A stretch of DNA of 64,000 nucleotides from Actinophytocola sp963840275 (GCA_963840275.1 CAWIYK010000007.1:992001-1056000); one strand, 5' to 3'. Shown: positions 1 to 8,807, counted from the first letter of the stretch. Numbers and translations: made by a program. The notes: generated by a model not told the origin, from the letters alone.

Positions 1-132
1 TGCGCCCCTGGTGGCGACCACGGCGCCGGCGTCGAACTCCCGGGCCGGCGACACGGCGGCGAGCCGCGCCAGCCGGTCGGGTCCGAGCGTGGCGAGCAGT
101 GGGACGTCGGCGAGCACGAGAAGCAGTATCAC
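1..132 (-). CDS. Cyclic-nucleotide-binding-domain protein, 5' fragment cut by the window edge
   Basis: The minus strand is open from a GTG near 132 (alternatives: GTG at 117, ATG at 177) to the first base. It reads V-I-L-L-L-V-L-A-D-V-P-L-L-A-T-L-G-P-D and then AREFDAGAVVATRGA. A short 'pLLatL..e.la.la' stretch followed by 'faaGevv...G' is typical of the first strands of Crp/Fnr-type cyclic nucleotide-binding domains. The rest, and any DNA-binding or effector domain, lies outside the window. The start is uncertain because no good Shine-Dalgarno site is visible. The ATG at 177 is unlikely, since it would share bases with the start of the divergent YciI gene. Confidence 0.45.
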   Translation of the reverse strand, partial: MILLLVLADVPLLATLGPDRLARLAAVSPAREFDAGAVVATRGA

Positions 133-175
133 CCGATACAGCGCGACGCGGGGCCCGCCGCCTAGCGTGCCGGTC

Positions 176-433
176 ATGATCACGGTGGAACTGACCTTCG
201 ACGACGATCCGCGTCGGCTCGCCGCGCGGCCCGCGCACCGGGCCCGGCTGAGCGAGCTGCACGCGGCGGGCACGCTGGTGACGGCCGGCCCGTGGGCGGA
301 CGACTCCGGCGCCCTGCTGGTGTTCGACACCGACCGGTCCGAAGTGGACGGAATCCTCGCCGACGACCCGTACTACACGGCGCCGGGCGTCGCGGTGGTC
401 GCGGTGCGCGAGTGGCGGCCGCTACTCCCGTAG
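176..433 (+). CDS. YciI family protein
   Basis: This 85-residue protein matches the YCII fold: an N-terminal strand (MITVELTFDDDP), a helix with RPAHRARLSELHAAGTL, the 'TAGPWADDSGALLVFDT' core, and a C-terminal D-D-P-Y-Y-T-A-P-G segment that matches the family's 'DPy..agl' motif. Members are small dimeric ferredoxin-like proteins, often with a His-Asp pair; most have unknown substrates. The ATG at 176 is chosen because the family starts there and a TAGCGT hexamer 9 nt upstream could be a -10 for a near-leaderless transcript. The 3' end overlaps the convergent TetR gene by 12 nt. Function beyond the family is unknown. Confidence 0.75.
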   Translation: MITVELTFDDDPRRLAARPAHRARLSELHAAGTLVTAGPWADDSGALLVFDTDRSEVDGILADDPYYTAPGVAVVAVREWRPLLP

Positions 434-1033
434 CCGCGGCGCGACCTCGCGGATCAGCGCCAACAGCGTCGTGGTGAGCACCATCCGGACCTGGTCGCGG
501 GTGAGCACCTTGCGCACCAACCACTCCCTGGCCACGGACTTCACCATGCCGCCGTAGGAGCGGACCATCGCGCGCAACTCCTCGCGGTGGGCCACCACGT
601 CGGCGAGCCCCGTGGCCTCCAGCACGCGGTCGGCGGCCAGCTCGTCGGCCTCCTCGAGGATCTTCTCCACCTCGGGGTCGCGGCCGATGGCGCCGGTCGC
701 CGCGAGCCATGCCTTGCTGTTGCGCGACACGCCGTCCAGGAACCACTCCACGGCGACCGCGACGCGCTCCTCGAGCGGCCCGTCCGGCAGCCGGTCGACC
801 GCGAACCGGGGGATGGTCACCATGCGGCGCACCACCTCCAGGTACAGGTCCCGTTTCGTGCCGAAGTAGTGGTTGATCAACCCGCGGGCGACGCCGGCCT
901 GCCGCGCCAGCTCGGTCGTCGACACCGCCGAGTACGGGCGCTCGCCGAACAACCGCACCGCGCACGTCAGGATCTGCTCCCGGCGCTCGTCGGGTTCCAG
1001 CCGCCGCCACCGCGGCTCCGGTGGCGCGCTCAT
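422..1033 (-). CDS. TetR family transcriptional regulator
   Basis: This 203-residue protein has a canonical N-terminal TetR DNA-binding domain: RREQILTCAVRLFGE, then AVSTTELARQAGVARGLINH, then YFGTKRDLYLEV (about residues 18-65). An all-helical ligand-binding domain with a less conserved sequence follows. The ATG at 1033 overlaps the stop codon of the upstream monooxygenase gene (ATGA), so the two are translationally coupled and the regulator is the last gene of the run. The likely role is local repression of the monooxygenase operon in response to a small hydrophobic ligand; this is inferred from position, as no operator is visible beside it. Confidence 0.85.
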   Translation of the reverse strand: MSAPPEPRWRRLEPDERREQILTCAVRLFGERPYSAVSTTELARQAGVARGLINHYFGTKRDLYLEVVRRMVTIPRFAVDRLPDGPLEERVAVAVEWFLDGVSRNSKAWLAATGAIGRDPEVEKILEEADELAADRVLEATGLADVVAHREELRAMVRSYGGMVKSVAREWLVRKVLTRDQVRMVLTTTLLALIREVAPRLRE

Positions 1034-2445
1034 CGCGACACCTGGAAGTCTTGGCGCGACAGCACTTTCGTGCGCCGGTGGTACTCCGAGACGAGTCCCG
1101 GCCAGTTCGTGCTCACCCGGCCGTTCTCCGCGCGGTACCAGCTGCGGCACGTGGTCCACGCGGTGTCGGTGAGCCGCCGCTGGACCTCGGCGTCGTACCG
1201 GGCCGCCACCTCCGGCCGTACGTCCACTGTGGACACGCCGGACGACAGCAGCGTCACCGCCTGGCTCAGGTACCTGGCCTGGCGCTCCAGCATGTACACG
1301 ATCGACCCGGCGCCCAGGTTCGTGTTCGGGCCGTACATCAGGAACATGTTGGGGAAGCCGGGCACGGTCATGCCGAGGTACGCGGTCGGCCCGTCCGCCC
1401 ACGCCTCGGCGAGCGTGGTCCCGTGCGCGCCGCGGATGTCCAGCGGCGCGAGGAACTTCGTGGCGCGGAACCCGGTGCCGTAGATCAGCACGTCCGCGTC
1501 GTGGACGACCCCGTCCGCCGTGCGGACGCCTTCCGGCACGATCGCCTCGATGTCCACAGTGGACACTGTGACGTTCCGCTCGGCCAGCGCGGGGTAGTAG
1601 TCGTTCGCGAACAGGACGCGCTTGCAGCCGATCCGGTAGTCGGGCGTCAGCGCGGCCCGCAGCGTCGGGTCCGGCACCTGCCGCCGCAGCTGCCGCCGCG
1701 CGAGCGCGGCCACCAGCCCGGTGATCACGCGGTTGCCGAGGATCCCCAGCGTCGCCAGCTCACCGGTGGTCCAGAACAGCGCGCGTTCTACCGGGAACAC
1801 GCGGTGGTGCCAGCGCCGGTACGCGCGGTCCGGCTTGGGCAGCACGTACGGCGGCGTCCGCTGGAACACGGTCAGCGCCGCGACCTCGCGCTGCAGGTGC
1901 GGGACGAACTGGATGGCACTCGCGCCGGTGCCGATCACCGCGACCCGCCGGCCGGCCAGCGGGACCGAGTGGTCCCACCGCGCGGAGTGGAACGCCGGGC
2001 CGGCGAAGGAGTCGAGGCCGGGCAGCGCGGGCAGGGCCGGCTCGGACAGCTGCCCGACCGCGGGCACCAGCACGTCCGCGTCGATCGGACCGTCCGATGT
2101 GGACACCCGCCAGCGGCCGCCGGTGAACTCCGCGCCCGTCACCGTCACGCCGTAGCGCGGGGCGACGCCGTACTTCGCGGCCGTTCGCGCCAGGTACGCC
2201 TTGATGTCCGACCCGAGCGAGTACCGCATCGGCCACGTGGGGTTCGGCTCGTAGGAGAACGAGTAGTACGGCGACGGGACGTCGCAGCCCGCGCCGGGGT
2301 AGGTGTTGTCCCGCCACACGCCGCCCAGCGTGTCGGCCCGTTCCAGCACGGTGACGTCGGTGTGGCCCGCCCTGCGTAGCTCGATGGCCGCGCCGATGCC
2401 GCCGAACCCCGCGCCGATGACCAGCACGGACGGCTCGGACGCCAT
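1030..2445 (-). CDS. NAD(P)/FAD-dependent monooxygenase, Baeyer-Villiger type
   Basis: This is a 471-residue flavoprotein. The N-terminal FAD Rossmann motif is VIGAGFGGIG (about residues 9-18). The Baeyer-Villiger fingerprint FxGxxxHxxxW is present as FAGPAFHSARW (about 145-155), followed by the second NADPH-binding motif VIGTGASAIQ (about 167) and a C-terminal IYGTGF. Such enzymes insert oxygen next to a carbonyl or oxidise soft heteroatoms, using NADPH and O2. It is shorter than typical cyclohexanone monooxygenases, which is usual for actinobacterial relatives. The ATG at 2445 has a G-rich Shine-Dalgarno about 8 nt upstream. It lies 28 nt after the aldolase gene and overlaps the TetR gene by 4 nt. 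The substrate is unknown. Confidence 0.85.
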   Translation of the reverse strand: MASEPSVLVIGAGFGGIGAAIELRRAGHTDVTVLERADTLGGVWRDNTYPGAGCDVPSPYYSFSYEPNPTWPMRYSLGSDIKAYLARTAAKYGVAPRYGVTVTGAEFTGGRWRVSTSDGPIDADVLVPAVGQLSEPALPALPGLDSFAGPAFHSARWDHSVPLAGRRVAVIGTGASAIQFVPHLQREVAALTVFQRTPPYVLPKPDRAYRRWHHRVFPVERALFWTTGELATLGILGNRVITGLVAALARRQLRRQVPDPTLRAALTPDYRIGCKRVLFANDYYPALAERNVTVSTVDIEAIVPEGVRTADGVVHDADVLIYGTGFRATKFLAPLDIRGAHGTTLAEAWADGPTAYLGMTVPGFPNMFLMYGPNTNLGAGSIVYMLERQARYLSQAVTLLSSGVSTVDVRPEVAARYDAEVQRRLTDTAWTTCRSWYRAENGRVSTNWPGLVSEYHRRTKVLSRQDFQVSR

Positions 2446-2473
2446 GACGTGCCCCCGATCTGTTGGCGAACGG

Positions 2474-3130
2474 TCAACAACCGGGAGTATAGGAGCCGGC
2501 GCCGTAGTTCAGACGCGTGAAAGTGGCGTCGGCGTCGGCCAGCTCGGCGTCGGTGAGCAGCCGGGGCGGGCCGAGGACGGCCGCCCGCGCGTACACCTCG
2601 GAGAGCCATTCGACCAGCTCGAGGCGCTCGCACGCCTGCTCGACGCCGGCGCCGGTGGCCACCGAGCCGTGGTTGCGCATGAGCACCGCGGACCGCCCGT
2701 CGAGGCCGGCGACCACGGCCGCCGCCAGCTCGGCCGACCCGAACGTCGCGTAGTCCGCGACCCGCACGACCCCGCCGAGCCGCACGGTCAGGTAGTGGAT
2801 CGGCGGCAGCACGTCGTGGGTGGCGCCGAGCGCCACCGACGCGGGCGAGTGCGCGTGCGCGATGGCCTCGACCTCGGGGAACGCGGCGTACACGGCGAGG
2901 TGCAGCGGCAGCTCGGAGGTCGGCGGCAGGTCACCGTCGAGCACGTCGCCCGACGGGTCGACCATGGTCAGGTCGGAAGGGGTGAGCGAGCCGAGCGAGG
3001 TGCCCGACCCGGTCACCAGCACGCCGGCGCCGATCCGCATCGACAGGTTTCCCGACGTGCCGGTGACCAGTCCGCCCGAGGCGAGCCGGTGGCCGGCCGA
3101 AACCAGCCGCTCCCGCTCACGCTCGGTCAA
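2474..3130 (-). CDS. Class II aldolase/adducin family protein (fuculose-phosphate-aldolase-like)
   Basis: This 218-residue protein has the fold's signatures: LVTGTSGNLSMR (phosphate-binding loop), the TSELPLH segment with the catalytic Glu, the zinc ligands in IAHAHSP, and a third ligand in MRNHGSVATG. Relatives cleave or epimerise sugar phosphates such as L-fuculose 1-phosphate or L-ribulose 5-phosphate, but many actinobacterial members are unassigned. The start overlaps the end of the LuxR-type regulator by 14 nt, and the monooxygenase follows after 28 nt, so it is co-transcribed with both. The pairing of an aldolase with a Baeyer-Villiger monooxygenase suggests processing of a carbonyl compound; this is inference. 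Confidence 0.82.
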   Translation of the reverse strand: MTERERERLVSAGHRLASGGLVTGTSGNLSMRIGAGVLVTGSGTSLGSLTPSDLTMVDPSGDVLDGDLPPTSELPLHLAVYAAFPEVEAIAHAHSPASVALGATHDVLPPIHYLTVRLGGVVRVADYATFGSAELAAAVVAGLDGRSAVLMRNHGSVATGAGVEQACERLELVEWLSEVYARAAVLGPPRLLTDAELADADATFTRLNYGAGSYTPGC

Positions 3131-5570
3131 CCGTGCTCCCGACCAGCGTTCGTAGTTGTGACAGCAGCTCGCCGCGGCTCGACGCGCCGAGCCGCTGGCG
3201 CATGCGGGCCACGTGGTGCTCGACGGTCTTCGCGGAGATGAACAGCCGGTCGCCGACGTCCTTGTACGTCAGCCCGGACACCACCAGCTCCGCGACCTGC
3301 AGCTCCCGCTCGCTCAGCGTGACCTCGATCGGCACCTCGACACCCGCGGCGGTCTCGGGGAGGTCGGCGACCCTGCGGGCGGCGACCGGCTTGCCCTGCA
3401 GGATCCGCGCGCAGTCCAGCAGCCGCACCATGGCCTTGCGGTCGGCCGTGCGGGTGGCGGCGCGGCCGGCGAGCCGCGCGCCGTCCCACGTGAGCCCGGC
3501 CGCGTGCAGGCCACGGGCCGCGTCCTCGACGGCGTCCGGGTCGACCTTGTCGGCCATCAGCTCGACCCAGCAGCGGCCGGCGTTGGCGACCATGCCGAAC
3601 TGCTCGTCCTTCGCCGCGGCCCGCGACATCGCCTCGACGTGCTCCTCCGCGGCGTCCGGCGCGTCGGCGAGGACGGCCGCGTGCAGCCCGCCCCACCACA
3701 GCGGGGCCGCCCACAGCGGCGGCTCGCCGAGACCGGTGAGCAGCGCGCGGGCCTGTTCGAGGTGCGCGGCGAGCCGGGCCTCGTCGCGCAGCCGGGCCGC
3801 GGCCACGGTCAGCTCGCCGAGCGGGAGGAACGTGAACAGGTCCATGGGGTGGCGCAGCAGCGCCTCGCCGGCCTGCAGCCACGCGCGGCCGAGTGTGTTC
3901 GTGTCGCCGGCGCGCCGCGCCACGCCAAGCTCGATGGCCACGGCGAACAGCCAGTCCCTCGGCTCGAGGTGTGTGCCGCGCAGCGCGGTGAGCTGTTCGG
4001 TCGCGGCCGGCAGGTTGCCGCGCACCATGGTGATCCACGTGCGCAACAGCTGGTGGCGGGTCGCGAGGGGAGCGCCGCCGGTGCCGGCCGCGACGGCCCG
4101 GTCCAGCAGCGAGGTCGCGGTGGCCAGCTCGCCGTAGTGCAGTGCGAGCAGCGCGCCGAGCGCGGCCGGGCTGTCCGGCAGGAGCACGCCCCTGCCGACC
4201 GGCTCGAGCATGCCGGCGGCGCGGACCATCATCGACAGCGCGGCGGTCGGGGTGCCGGTGACCGACTCGTGCATGCCCTGCGCCATCAGCGCGATCGCGC
4301 TGGACAGCGACGTCGGCGGGCCGTCGGAGGTCGACTCGGCCCGCAGGTTGCGCGCGTCGGTCAGCTCGCCGACGCCCAGCATCCCGAGCGTCGCGAAGTG
4401 CTTCGCCTCGTCGGTCCCCGACCACCGGTACAGCTGCGCGCTGCGGGCGAGCTGGCCGCGGTGCGCGAGCGCCGCCGCGGCGACGCCGGCCGCGTGCCGG
4501 CGGTCCGGAGCGGTGTCGGTGGTGATCACCTCGTCGGCGAGGCGCAGCGCGCCGTCGAGGTCACCGGCCAGCGCGAGGGCCTCCGCGCGGCGGGCGCCGA
4601 CCTCCAGCGGCGGGCGGCCCGCGGTGACGGCGGCCTCGTACAGCCGGGCCGCGAGCGCCGGGTCGACGGGAAGGGCCTCACCGGCCGCGGCCTCGAACGC
4701 GGTGGCCGCCGCCGCGCCGCCGATGCCGGTGCCGAGCAGCGGCCGGACCAGCGCGAGCACCTGACCGCCCCTGGCCAGCTGCAGCTCGGCGAGCCGCTGG
4801 CGCATCCACGCGCGCCGCTCGACCGGGACGAGCGCGCGGATCGCGCGGCGGGCGATCGGCAGGAGCGCGCCGGCCGTGCCGACGAGGCCGGTCGACCGCG
4901 CCGCCTCGACGATGTCGGCGACCTGGGTCGCGTCCCGGTCCAGCAGGTCCACCAGCAGGTCTAGGTGCAGGCCGACGCCGGCGTCGGCGGCGAGCATGAA
5001 CCGCAGCCCGTCGTCGTCGAGCCTGCCGAACTCGGCGCGGAACTCGGCGAGTGCCGCGACCGGCACCTCGAGCTGCCGCCCGTCCAGCGTCCGCACCAGG
5101 CGGTCGACGAACGCCGGCACGCCACCGGTCTCGGTGTGCACGAACTCGACGAGCGCGTCGGTGCGGCGTCCGGCCGGCAGGCACGCACGGACCTGGCGCT
5201 GGTCGAACGGCGCGGGCAGCAGCTGGTCCTGGGCGAGGTCGAGCAGCTCGGACAGCGCGGCGGAGCGCGGCCACGGACGGGCGGCGACGATCAGCCGGGT
5301 CGTGGTGGCGAGGTCGCGCAGCCGGGCGAGGTCGGCGTCGTCGAGCAGGTGCGCGTCGTCGACGAGCAGCACGCCGTCGGTCGCGTCCTCGAAGGGCGGC
5401 ACCGTGTGCACCGGCGTGCCGGTCGCGCGGATGACCGCGCCGAGGTGGTGCAGCAGCGTGGTCTTGCCGTAGCCGCCGGGGGCGACGATGCCGACGTGCG
5501 CGCCGGGTCGCGGGTCGGCGGCCAGCGCGTCGAGCTGCCGCGCGGCCGCGTCGTCCAGGATCGGCGTCAC
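3117..5570 (-). CDS. LuxR family regulator of the large ATP-binding (LAL/STAND) type
   Basis: This is an 817-residue protein with three parts. The N-terminal ATPase has a Walker A motif GGYGKTT (about residues 32-38) and a Walker B motif VLLVDDAHLLDD. A long alpha-helical TPR-like middle is rich in Ala and Leu repeats. The C-terminal LuxR/NarL HTH (about 753-810) reads LSERELQVAELVVSGLTYKD and continues through ISAKTVEHHVARMRQRL. LAL proteins are ATP-dependent activators that respond to an inducer through the TPR region. It starts 31 nt downstream of the Hsp70-like gene and overlaps the aldolase by 14 nt. It is a candidate activator of its own operon and of the divergent ini-like genes; this is inference. 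Confidence 0.88.
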   Translation of the reverse strand: MTPILDDAAARQLDALAADPRPGAHVGIVAPGGYGKTTLLHHLGAVIRATGTPVHTVPPFEDATDGVLLVDDAHLLDDADLARLRDLATTTRLIVAARPWPRSAALSELLDLAQDQLLPAPFDQRQVRACLPAGRRTDALVEFVHTETGGVPAFVDRLVRTLDGRQLEVPVAALAEFRAEFGRLDDDGLRFMLAADAGVGLHLDLLVDLLDRDATQVADIVEAARSTGLVGTAGALLPIARRAIRALVPVERRAWMRQRLAELQLARGGQVLALVRPLLGTGIGGAAAATAFEAAAGEALPVDPALAARLYEAAVTAGRPPLEVGARRAEALALAGDLDGALRLADEVITTDTAPDRRHAAGVAAAALAHRGQLARSAQLYRWSGTDEAKHFATLGMLGVGELTDARNLRAESTSDGPPTSLSSAIALMAQGMHESVTGTPTAALSMMVRAAGMLEPVGRGVLLPDSPAALGALLALHYGELATATSLLDRAVAAGTGGAPLATRHQLLRTWITMVRGNLPAATEQLTALRGTHLEPRDWLFAVAIELGVARRAGDTNTLGRAWLQAGEALLRHPMDLFTFLPLGELTVAAARLRDEARLAAHLEQARALLTGLGEPPLWAAPLWWGGLHAAVLADAPDAAEEHVEAMSRAAAKDEQFGMVANAGRCWVELMADKVDPDAVEDAARGLHAAGLTWDGARLAGRAATRTADRKAMVRLLDCARILQGKPVAARRVADLPETAAGVEVPIEVTLSERELQVAELVVSGLTYKDVGDRLFISAKTVEHHVARMRQRLGASSRGELLSQLRTLVGSTVDRA

Positions 5571-5601
5571 TCGGTGTCCTCGGTGGCTTCGTGGTGGGGG
5601 G

Positions 5602-7050
5602 TCACTCGGCGTCCTCGTCCTCGTCGAGTCTCCTGCGTCGGCGCCGCGGCGCCTCGCCCAGGTCCCGGTCGTCCTCGAAGTCCCACGCCCGGTCGTCCCG
5701 CTTGTCCTGGTTGGCCCGGTTGTCGCGCTCGTCCCGCTCGTCCCGGTCCAGCTCGTCGACCTCCGTGCCGCCGCCGCGGCCGGTGCGCCTGGTCAGTCTG
5801 GCGAGACCGCGGGCCGGCGGGTCGAGCGGCGCGATCTCGACCGGCGGGCGCGGTGGCGGCGGTCCGATGTCCGCGACCTCGGAGCCGATGTCGTCGAACC
5901 GCATGAGGTCGGTGTGCTGGGTGACCGAGGGGGACACCGTGGGGGTGACCGGGAGGGCCTCGGCCCGCACGGTCGGCTTCGCGACCCGGCAGGCGGCCAG
6001 CGCGCCACCGCGGGCGATCGCCGAGCCCGGGTCGTCCGCGGCCACCACCCGCACCCGCATGGCCGCCGACACCAGCTCGCTGACCAGCGGGATGTGCGCG
6101 CAGCCGCCGACGAGCACGACCGCGCGCAGCGCGTCGGACTCGGCGCCGGCGGTGCTGCCGGTGCCGGCGGTGACCTTCCGCAGGATCTGGATGGTGTGCT
6201 CGATCGCGGGGCGGATGAGCCCGTCGAAGTCGGTGCGGTTCACCAGCACCGTCGCCTTGCCGGAGTGCGGCGGCGCGGGGATGGTCACCGCGACCGCGGT
6301 CGACAGCCGCTCCTTGGCCTCGGCGCACGCACCACGCAGCGCGGCCAGCGCCCCGGGGTGGTCCGGCAGGTCCCCGATGTCGCTGATCGCGTGCTCGGCG
6401 AGCAGGTCGTCGAACAGCGCGCCGCCGAGCACGTCGGCGCTGTCGGCGTGGGAGCGCAGCTCGAACCCGAACGCGCCGCGGCGCAGCACGGCCGCCTCGA
6501 ACCGGCCCGCGCCGAGCGAGTACACCGCGACCTCCTCGCCGACCTCGAGCCGGTCGCTCGCCGCGTAGGCCTCCGCGGCCGCGACCGGGCGCGGCAGCAT
6601 GGTCAGCTCCGGCAGGTCGATCTCGCGCAGCGCGGCGAGCAGCACGGCCCTGCGGTGCGCGCCCCATCCCACCGGGTGAGTGACCACCACCTGGGTGGCG
6701 GGCATGCCCTCGGACTCCTCCGCACGGTCGGCCACCCAGCCGACGAGCGCCGCGGCGAGCGTCTCGGCCGGGTAGTGCCGGCCGCCGAGCGACAGCGGCA
6801 CCTCGTCGCCGATCCGGTCGAGGAACTCGCGTGCGATCCGGTCGGGCCGGACGGCGGCGGCGCGCTGTGCCGCCTCGCCGACCTCGACCGCGTCGCCGTC
6901 GGTCAGGTGCAGCACCGATGCCACGCCGGGCCGGTCGCTCGCGGTGTCGAGCGGCAGCACCTCCGGCGCGCTCCAGCTGTCGCCCCGGTTGCGGCTGACG
7001 GCAGCGGTCGTGCGCTCGGACCCCAGGTCGATCCCAAGGGCGTAGGGCAT
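5602..7050 (-). CDS. Hsp70 (DnaK-like) family protein with acidic/basic C-terminal tail
   Basis: This is a 482-residue protein. The actin-like ATPase domain begins YALGIDLGSERTTAAV (phosphate-1 loop, about residues 3-18). It includes VVTHPVGWGAHRR (about 121), a phosphate-2-like YSLGAGRFEAAVL, and an adenosine motif AVVLVGGCAHIPLV (about 310). The DnaK peptide-binding domain is absent: after about residue 370 a low-complexity tail of Pro, then Asp/Glu/Arg follows (VDELDRDERDERDN, DEDEDAE). Nucleotide-binding-only Hsp70 relatives of this kind occur beside IniB-domain genes in actinomycetes. It is transcribed divergently from iniB and is the first gene of the minus-strand run. The role is unknown; a chaperone or regulatory ATPase for the ini products is a reasonable guess. 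Confidence 0.85.
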   Translation of the reverse strand: MPYALGIDLGSERTTAAVSRNRGDSWSAPEVLPLDTASDRPGVASVLHLTDGDAVEVGEAAQRAAAVRPDRIAREFLDRIGDEVPLSLGGRHYPAETLAAALVGWVADRAEESEGMPATQVVVTHPVGWGAHRRAVLLAALREIDLPELTMLPRPVAAAEAYAASDRLEVGEEVAVYSLGAGRFEAAVLRRGAFGFELRSHADSADVLGGALFDDLLAEHAISDIGDLPDHPGALAALRGACAEAKERLSTAVAVTIPAPPHSGKATVLVNRTDFDGLIRPAIEHTIQILRKVTAGTGSTAGAESDALRAVVLVGGCAHIPLVSELVSAAMRVRVVAADDPGSAIARGGALAACRVAKPTVRAEALPVTPTVSPSVTQHTDLMRFDDIGSEVADIGPPPPRPPVEIAPLDPPARGLARLTRRTGRGGGTEVDELDRDERDERDNRANQDKRDDRAWDFEDDRDLGEAPRRRRRRLDEDEDAE

Positions 7051-7332
7051 ACGGACGTCTACCTCCCAACCTGGCCGCGACGCGGTAATCCGTATCAGGG
7101 GCGGGGACCCCGTAGGGCATCCCCCCGTTGGTCCGAGAGGGAGCCCCTAACCCCCTAACGAGTGAGTCATTGTTCGCCCTATGGGGCGAAACGACAACTC
7201 GGAGTGATCCCCGATGTCCCCCGAGTGTCCTCCTTCCTACGGTGAGCACCGCACAGCACCGCGGCGTCGGCCCACGTTTCGCCACCGACTCCCTGTCGAG
7301 TGCTCACAACTGAAATCCGCTAGGAGAATTCG
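7051..7332. promoter_or_regulatory. Divergent promoter region between the hsp70-like gene and iniB, with inverted repeat
   Basis: This 282-bp region separates two divergent operons. It contains a perfect 7-bp inverted repeat TTCGCCC-N4-GGGCGAA at 7173-7190, an operator-like element on the iniB side. Upstream of that are two CCCCTAA copies near 7145-7157 and several G/C runs. A strong AGGAG at 7322-7326 lies 6 nt before the TTG start of iniB. I cannot assign -35/-10 boxes with confidence. In mycobacteria the iniBAC promoter responds to cell-wall inhibitors; whether that holds here is unknown. Confidence 0.5.
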
Positions 7333-8775
7333 TTGTCCTTCTCGATTGAGACCCTGCAGGACTTCGTCATGAATCTGATCAACGACGAAGCCGCCAAGAC
7401 CGCGTACGCCGCCGACCCGCTCGCCGCTCTCAAGGACGCGGGCCTCGCCGACCTCACGCCGGCCGACGTGCAGGAAGTCCTCCCGCTGGTCGCCGACAGC
7501 CTGCCCGCAGGCCTGCCGACCGACCTGTCCGCGCTGCCTGTCGACCTGCCGGCCGGCGTGCCGGGCCTCGACTCGCTGCCGGGCCTCGACTCCCTGCCGA
7601 GCCTCGACGCGCTCCCGATGGACTCGCTCCCGACCGGCGTGCCGAGCCTCTCGGACCTGCCGCTCGACCTGCCCACGGGCGTGCCGAGCCTGTCCGACCT
7701 GCCGTTGGACCTCCCGACGGGCGTGCCGGGCCTGTCCGCGCTGCCGGTCGACCTGCCGACCGGCGTGCCGAGCCTCTCGGACCTGCCGCTGGATCTCCCG
7801 ACCGGCGTGCCGTCGCTGCCGGGCCTCCCGACGCTGGAGACCCCGCTCGGCGACGTCACCGCGGTCGTGGACGGCGCGGCCGCGAGCCTCGACCTGGACG
7901 GCGACGCCCTGGCGACCGCGACGAGCGCCTTCGCCGCCAACCCGGCCGACTCCGACGCGCCGACCGTCTCCACCTACGCCGGCAACGACCTCGGTGAGCT
8001 CGCCGCGGGCGGCAAGCTGGACGTCGAGGAGTTCGGCGGCTCGGTCGCGGGCAGCACCGACCTCGGCGACATGGGCCTCGGCCTCGTCGGGCACGGCGGC
8101 GGCGACGTCGCGGCCTGGGGCGCCGCCGACACGGTCCTCGGTGACCTCGCGACCGGCGTGCTCGCCGGCCCCGACGGTGTCGCGGTCTCCTCGGAGTCCC
8201 CGCTCGGCAACTTCTCGGCCGACTCGTCGGGCAACTACACGTTCGAGCCGGCGGACCCGTCCGACCTGCTCGACGTGGACCACCTCGGCGACACGGGCGA
8301 CTCGGTCGCCGGGACCGTCGCGCAGTACGTCGACACCGGCGCGGACACCCTGTCCGGCGGCGTGGCGAGCGGCGCGGACACCCTGTCCACGTTCCTGACC
8401 GGCCCGGCCGCCCCGGTGGCCGACGTGGTGCAGACCAGCTCGGACACCGTCACCGAAGGCATCACGCAGGGTGGGGACACCGTCTCCGAGCACCTGACCA
8501 ACCTGCCGACGGTGGACGACCTGCCGCTCGACCAGCTGCCGGAGCTCCCGCAGCTGCCCGACACCCCGCAGCTGCCCGACCTCGGCGGCCTCCCGGTCGA
8601 CGTGCCGTCGCTGCCGGTGGACCTGCCCGACACGAGTGCGGTCACCGACCTCGTGTCGAACAACCCGGTGACCGACGCGGTCCACGCCAGCCCAGTGGGT
8701 GGGCTCGTGGACGGCGTCGCCGGTCACCTTCCCGCGGTCGGCGACCTTCCCGTCGACTTGGATCTGGGTCTGTAA
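7333..8775 (+). CDS. iniB: IniB N-terminal-domain protein with Pro/Leu tandem repeats
   Basis: This is a 480-residue protein. The first ~50 residues (SFSIETLQDFVMNLINDEAA ... ALKDAGLADLTPADVQEVLP) match the small helical domain at the start of mycobacterial IniB. Residues about 55-165 are a repeat region built on LPxDLPxGVPSLSD, encoded by 42-bp DNA repeats. The remainder is Gly/Asp/Ser-rich with an IniB-like 'GDVAAWG' segment and ends with further LP-rich repeats. There is no signal peptide or membrane segment. The TTG start is supported by AGGAG 6 nt upstream; no other start fits the domain. It is the first gene of the iniB-iniA-iniC-like cluster. Mycobacterial IniB is induced by isoniazid and ethambutol, and its molecular role is unsettled. 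Confidence 0.8.
   Translation: MSFSIETLQDFVMNLINDEAAKTAYAADPLAALKDAGLADLTPADVQEVLPLVADSLPAGLPTDLSALPVDLPAGVPGLDSLPGLDSLPSLDALPMDSLPTGVPSLSDLPLDLPTGVPSLSDLPLDLPTGVPGLSALPVDLPTGVPSLSDLPLDLPTGVPSLPGLPTLETPLGDVTAVVDGAAASLDLDGDALATATSAFAANPADSDAPTVSTYAGNDLGELAAGGKLDVEEFGGSVAGSTDLGDMGLGLVGHGGGDVAAWGAADTVLGDLATGVLAGPDGVAVSSESPLGNFSADSSGNYTFEPADPSDLLDVDHLGDTGDSVAGTVAQYVDTGADTLSGGVASGADTLSTFLTGPAAPVADVVQTSSDTVTEGITQGGDTVSEHLTNLPTVDDLPLDQLPELPQLPDTPQLPDLGGLPVDVPSLPVDLPDTSAVTDLVSNNPVTDAVHASPVGGLVDGVAGHLPAVGDLPVDLDLGL
7632..7815 (+). repeat. Tandem 42-bp repeats inside iniB
   Basis: Four full units start at 7632, 7674, 7716 and 7758, with a partial fifth from 7800. Each begins GACCGGCGTGCC or a close variant and encodes a 14-residue unit of the form TGVPSLSDLPLDLP. 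Units 1, 2 and 4 are nearly identical and unit 3 differs (GLSALPV). The array is in frame, so unit number could change by slippage without breaking the gene. Confidence 0.85.
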
Positions 8776-8807
8776 CGCGCCTCAGCCCAGAAAAGGGGTT
8801 AGCCCCA

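Noticed and set aside
5488..7158. Very long open frames on the opposite strand of real genes (for example plus strand 5488-7158, 15199-18018 minus, 59758-62859 plus)
   Set aside because: They are shadow frames of high-GC coding sequence: Arg/Gly/Ala-rich, without domain motifs, and fully overlapping well-supported genes.
7632..7815. Regular 42-bp repeats that could look like a CRISPR array
   Set aside because: The units are contiguous without spacers and are in frame, encoding a Pro/Leu repeat in iniB.
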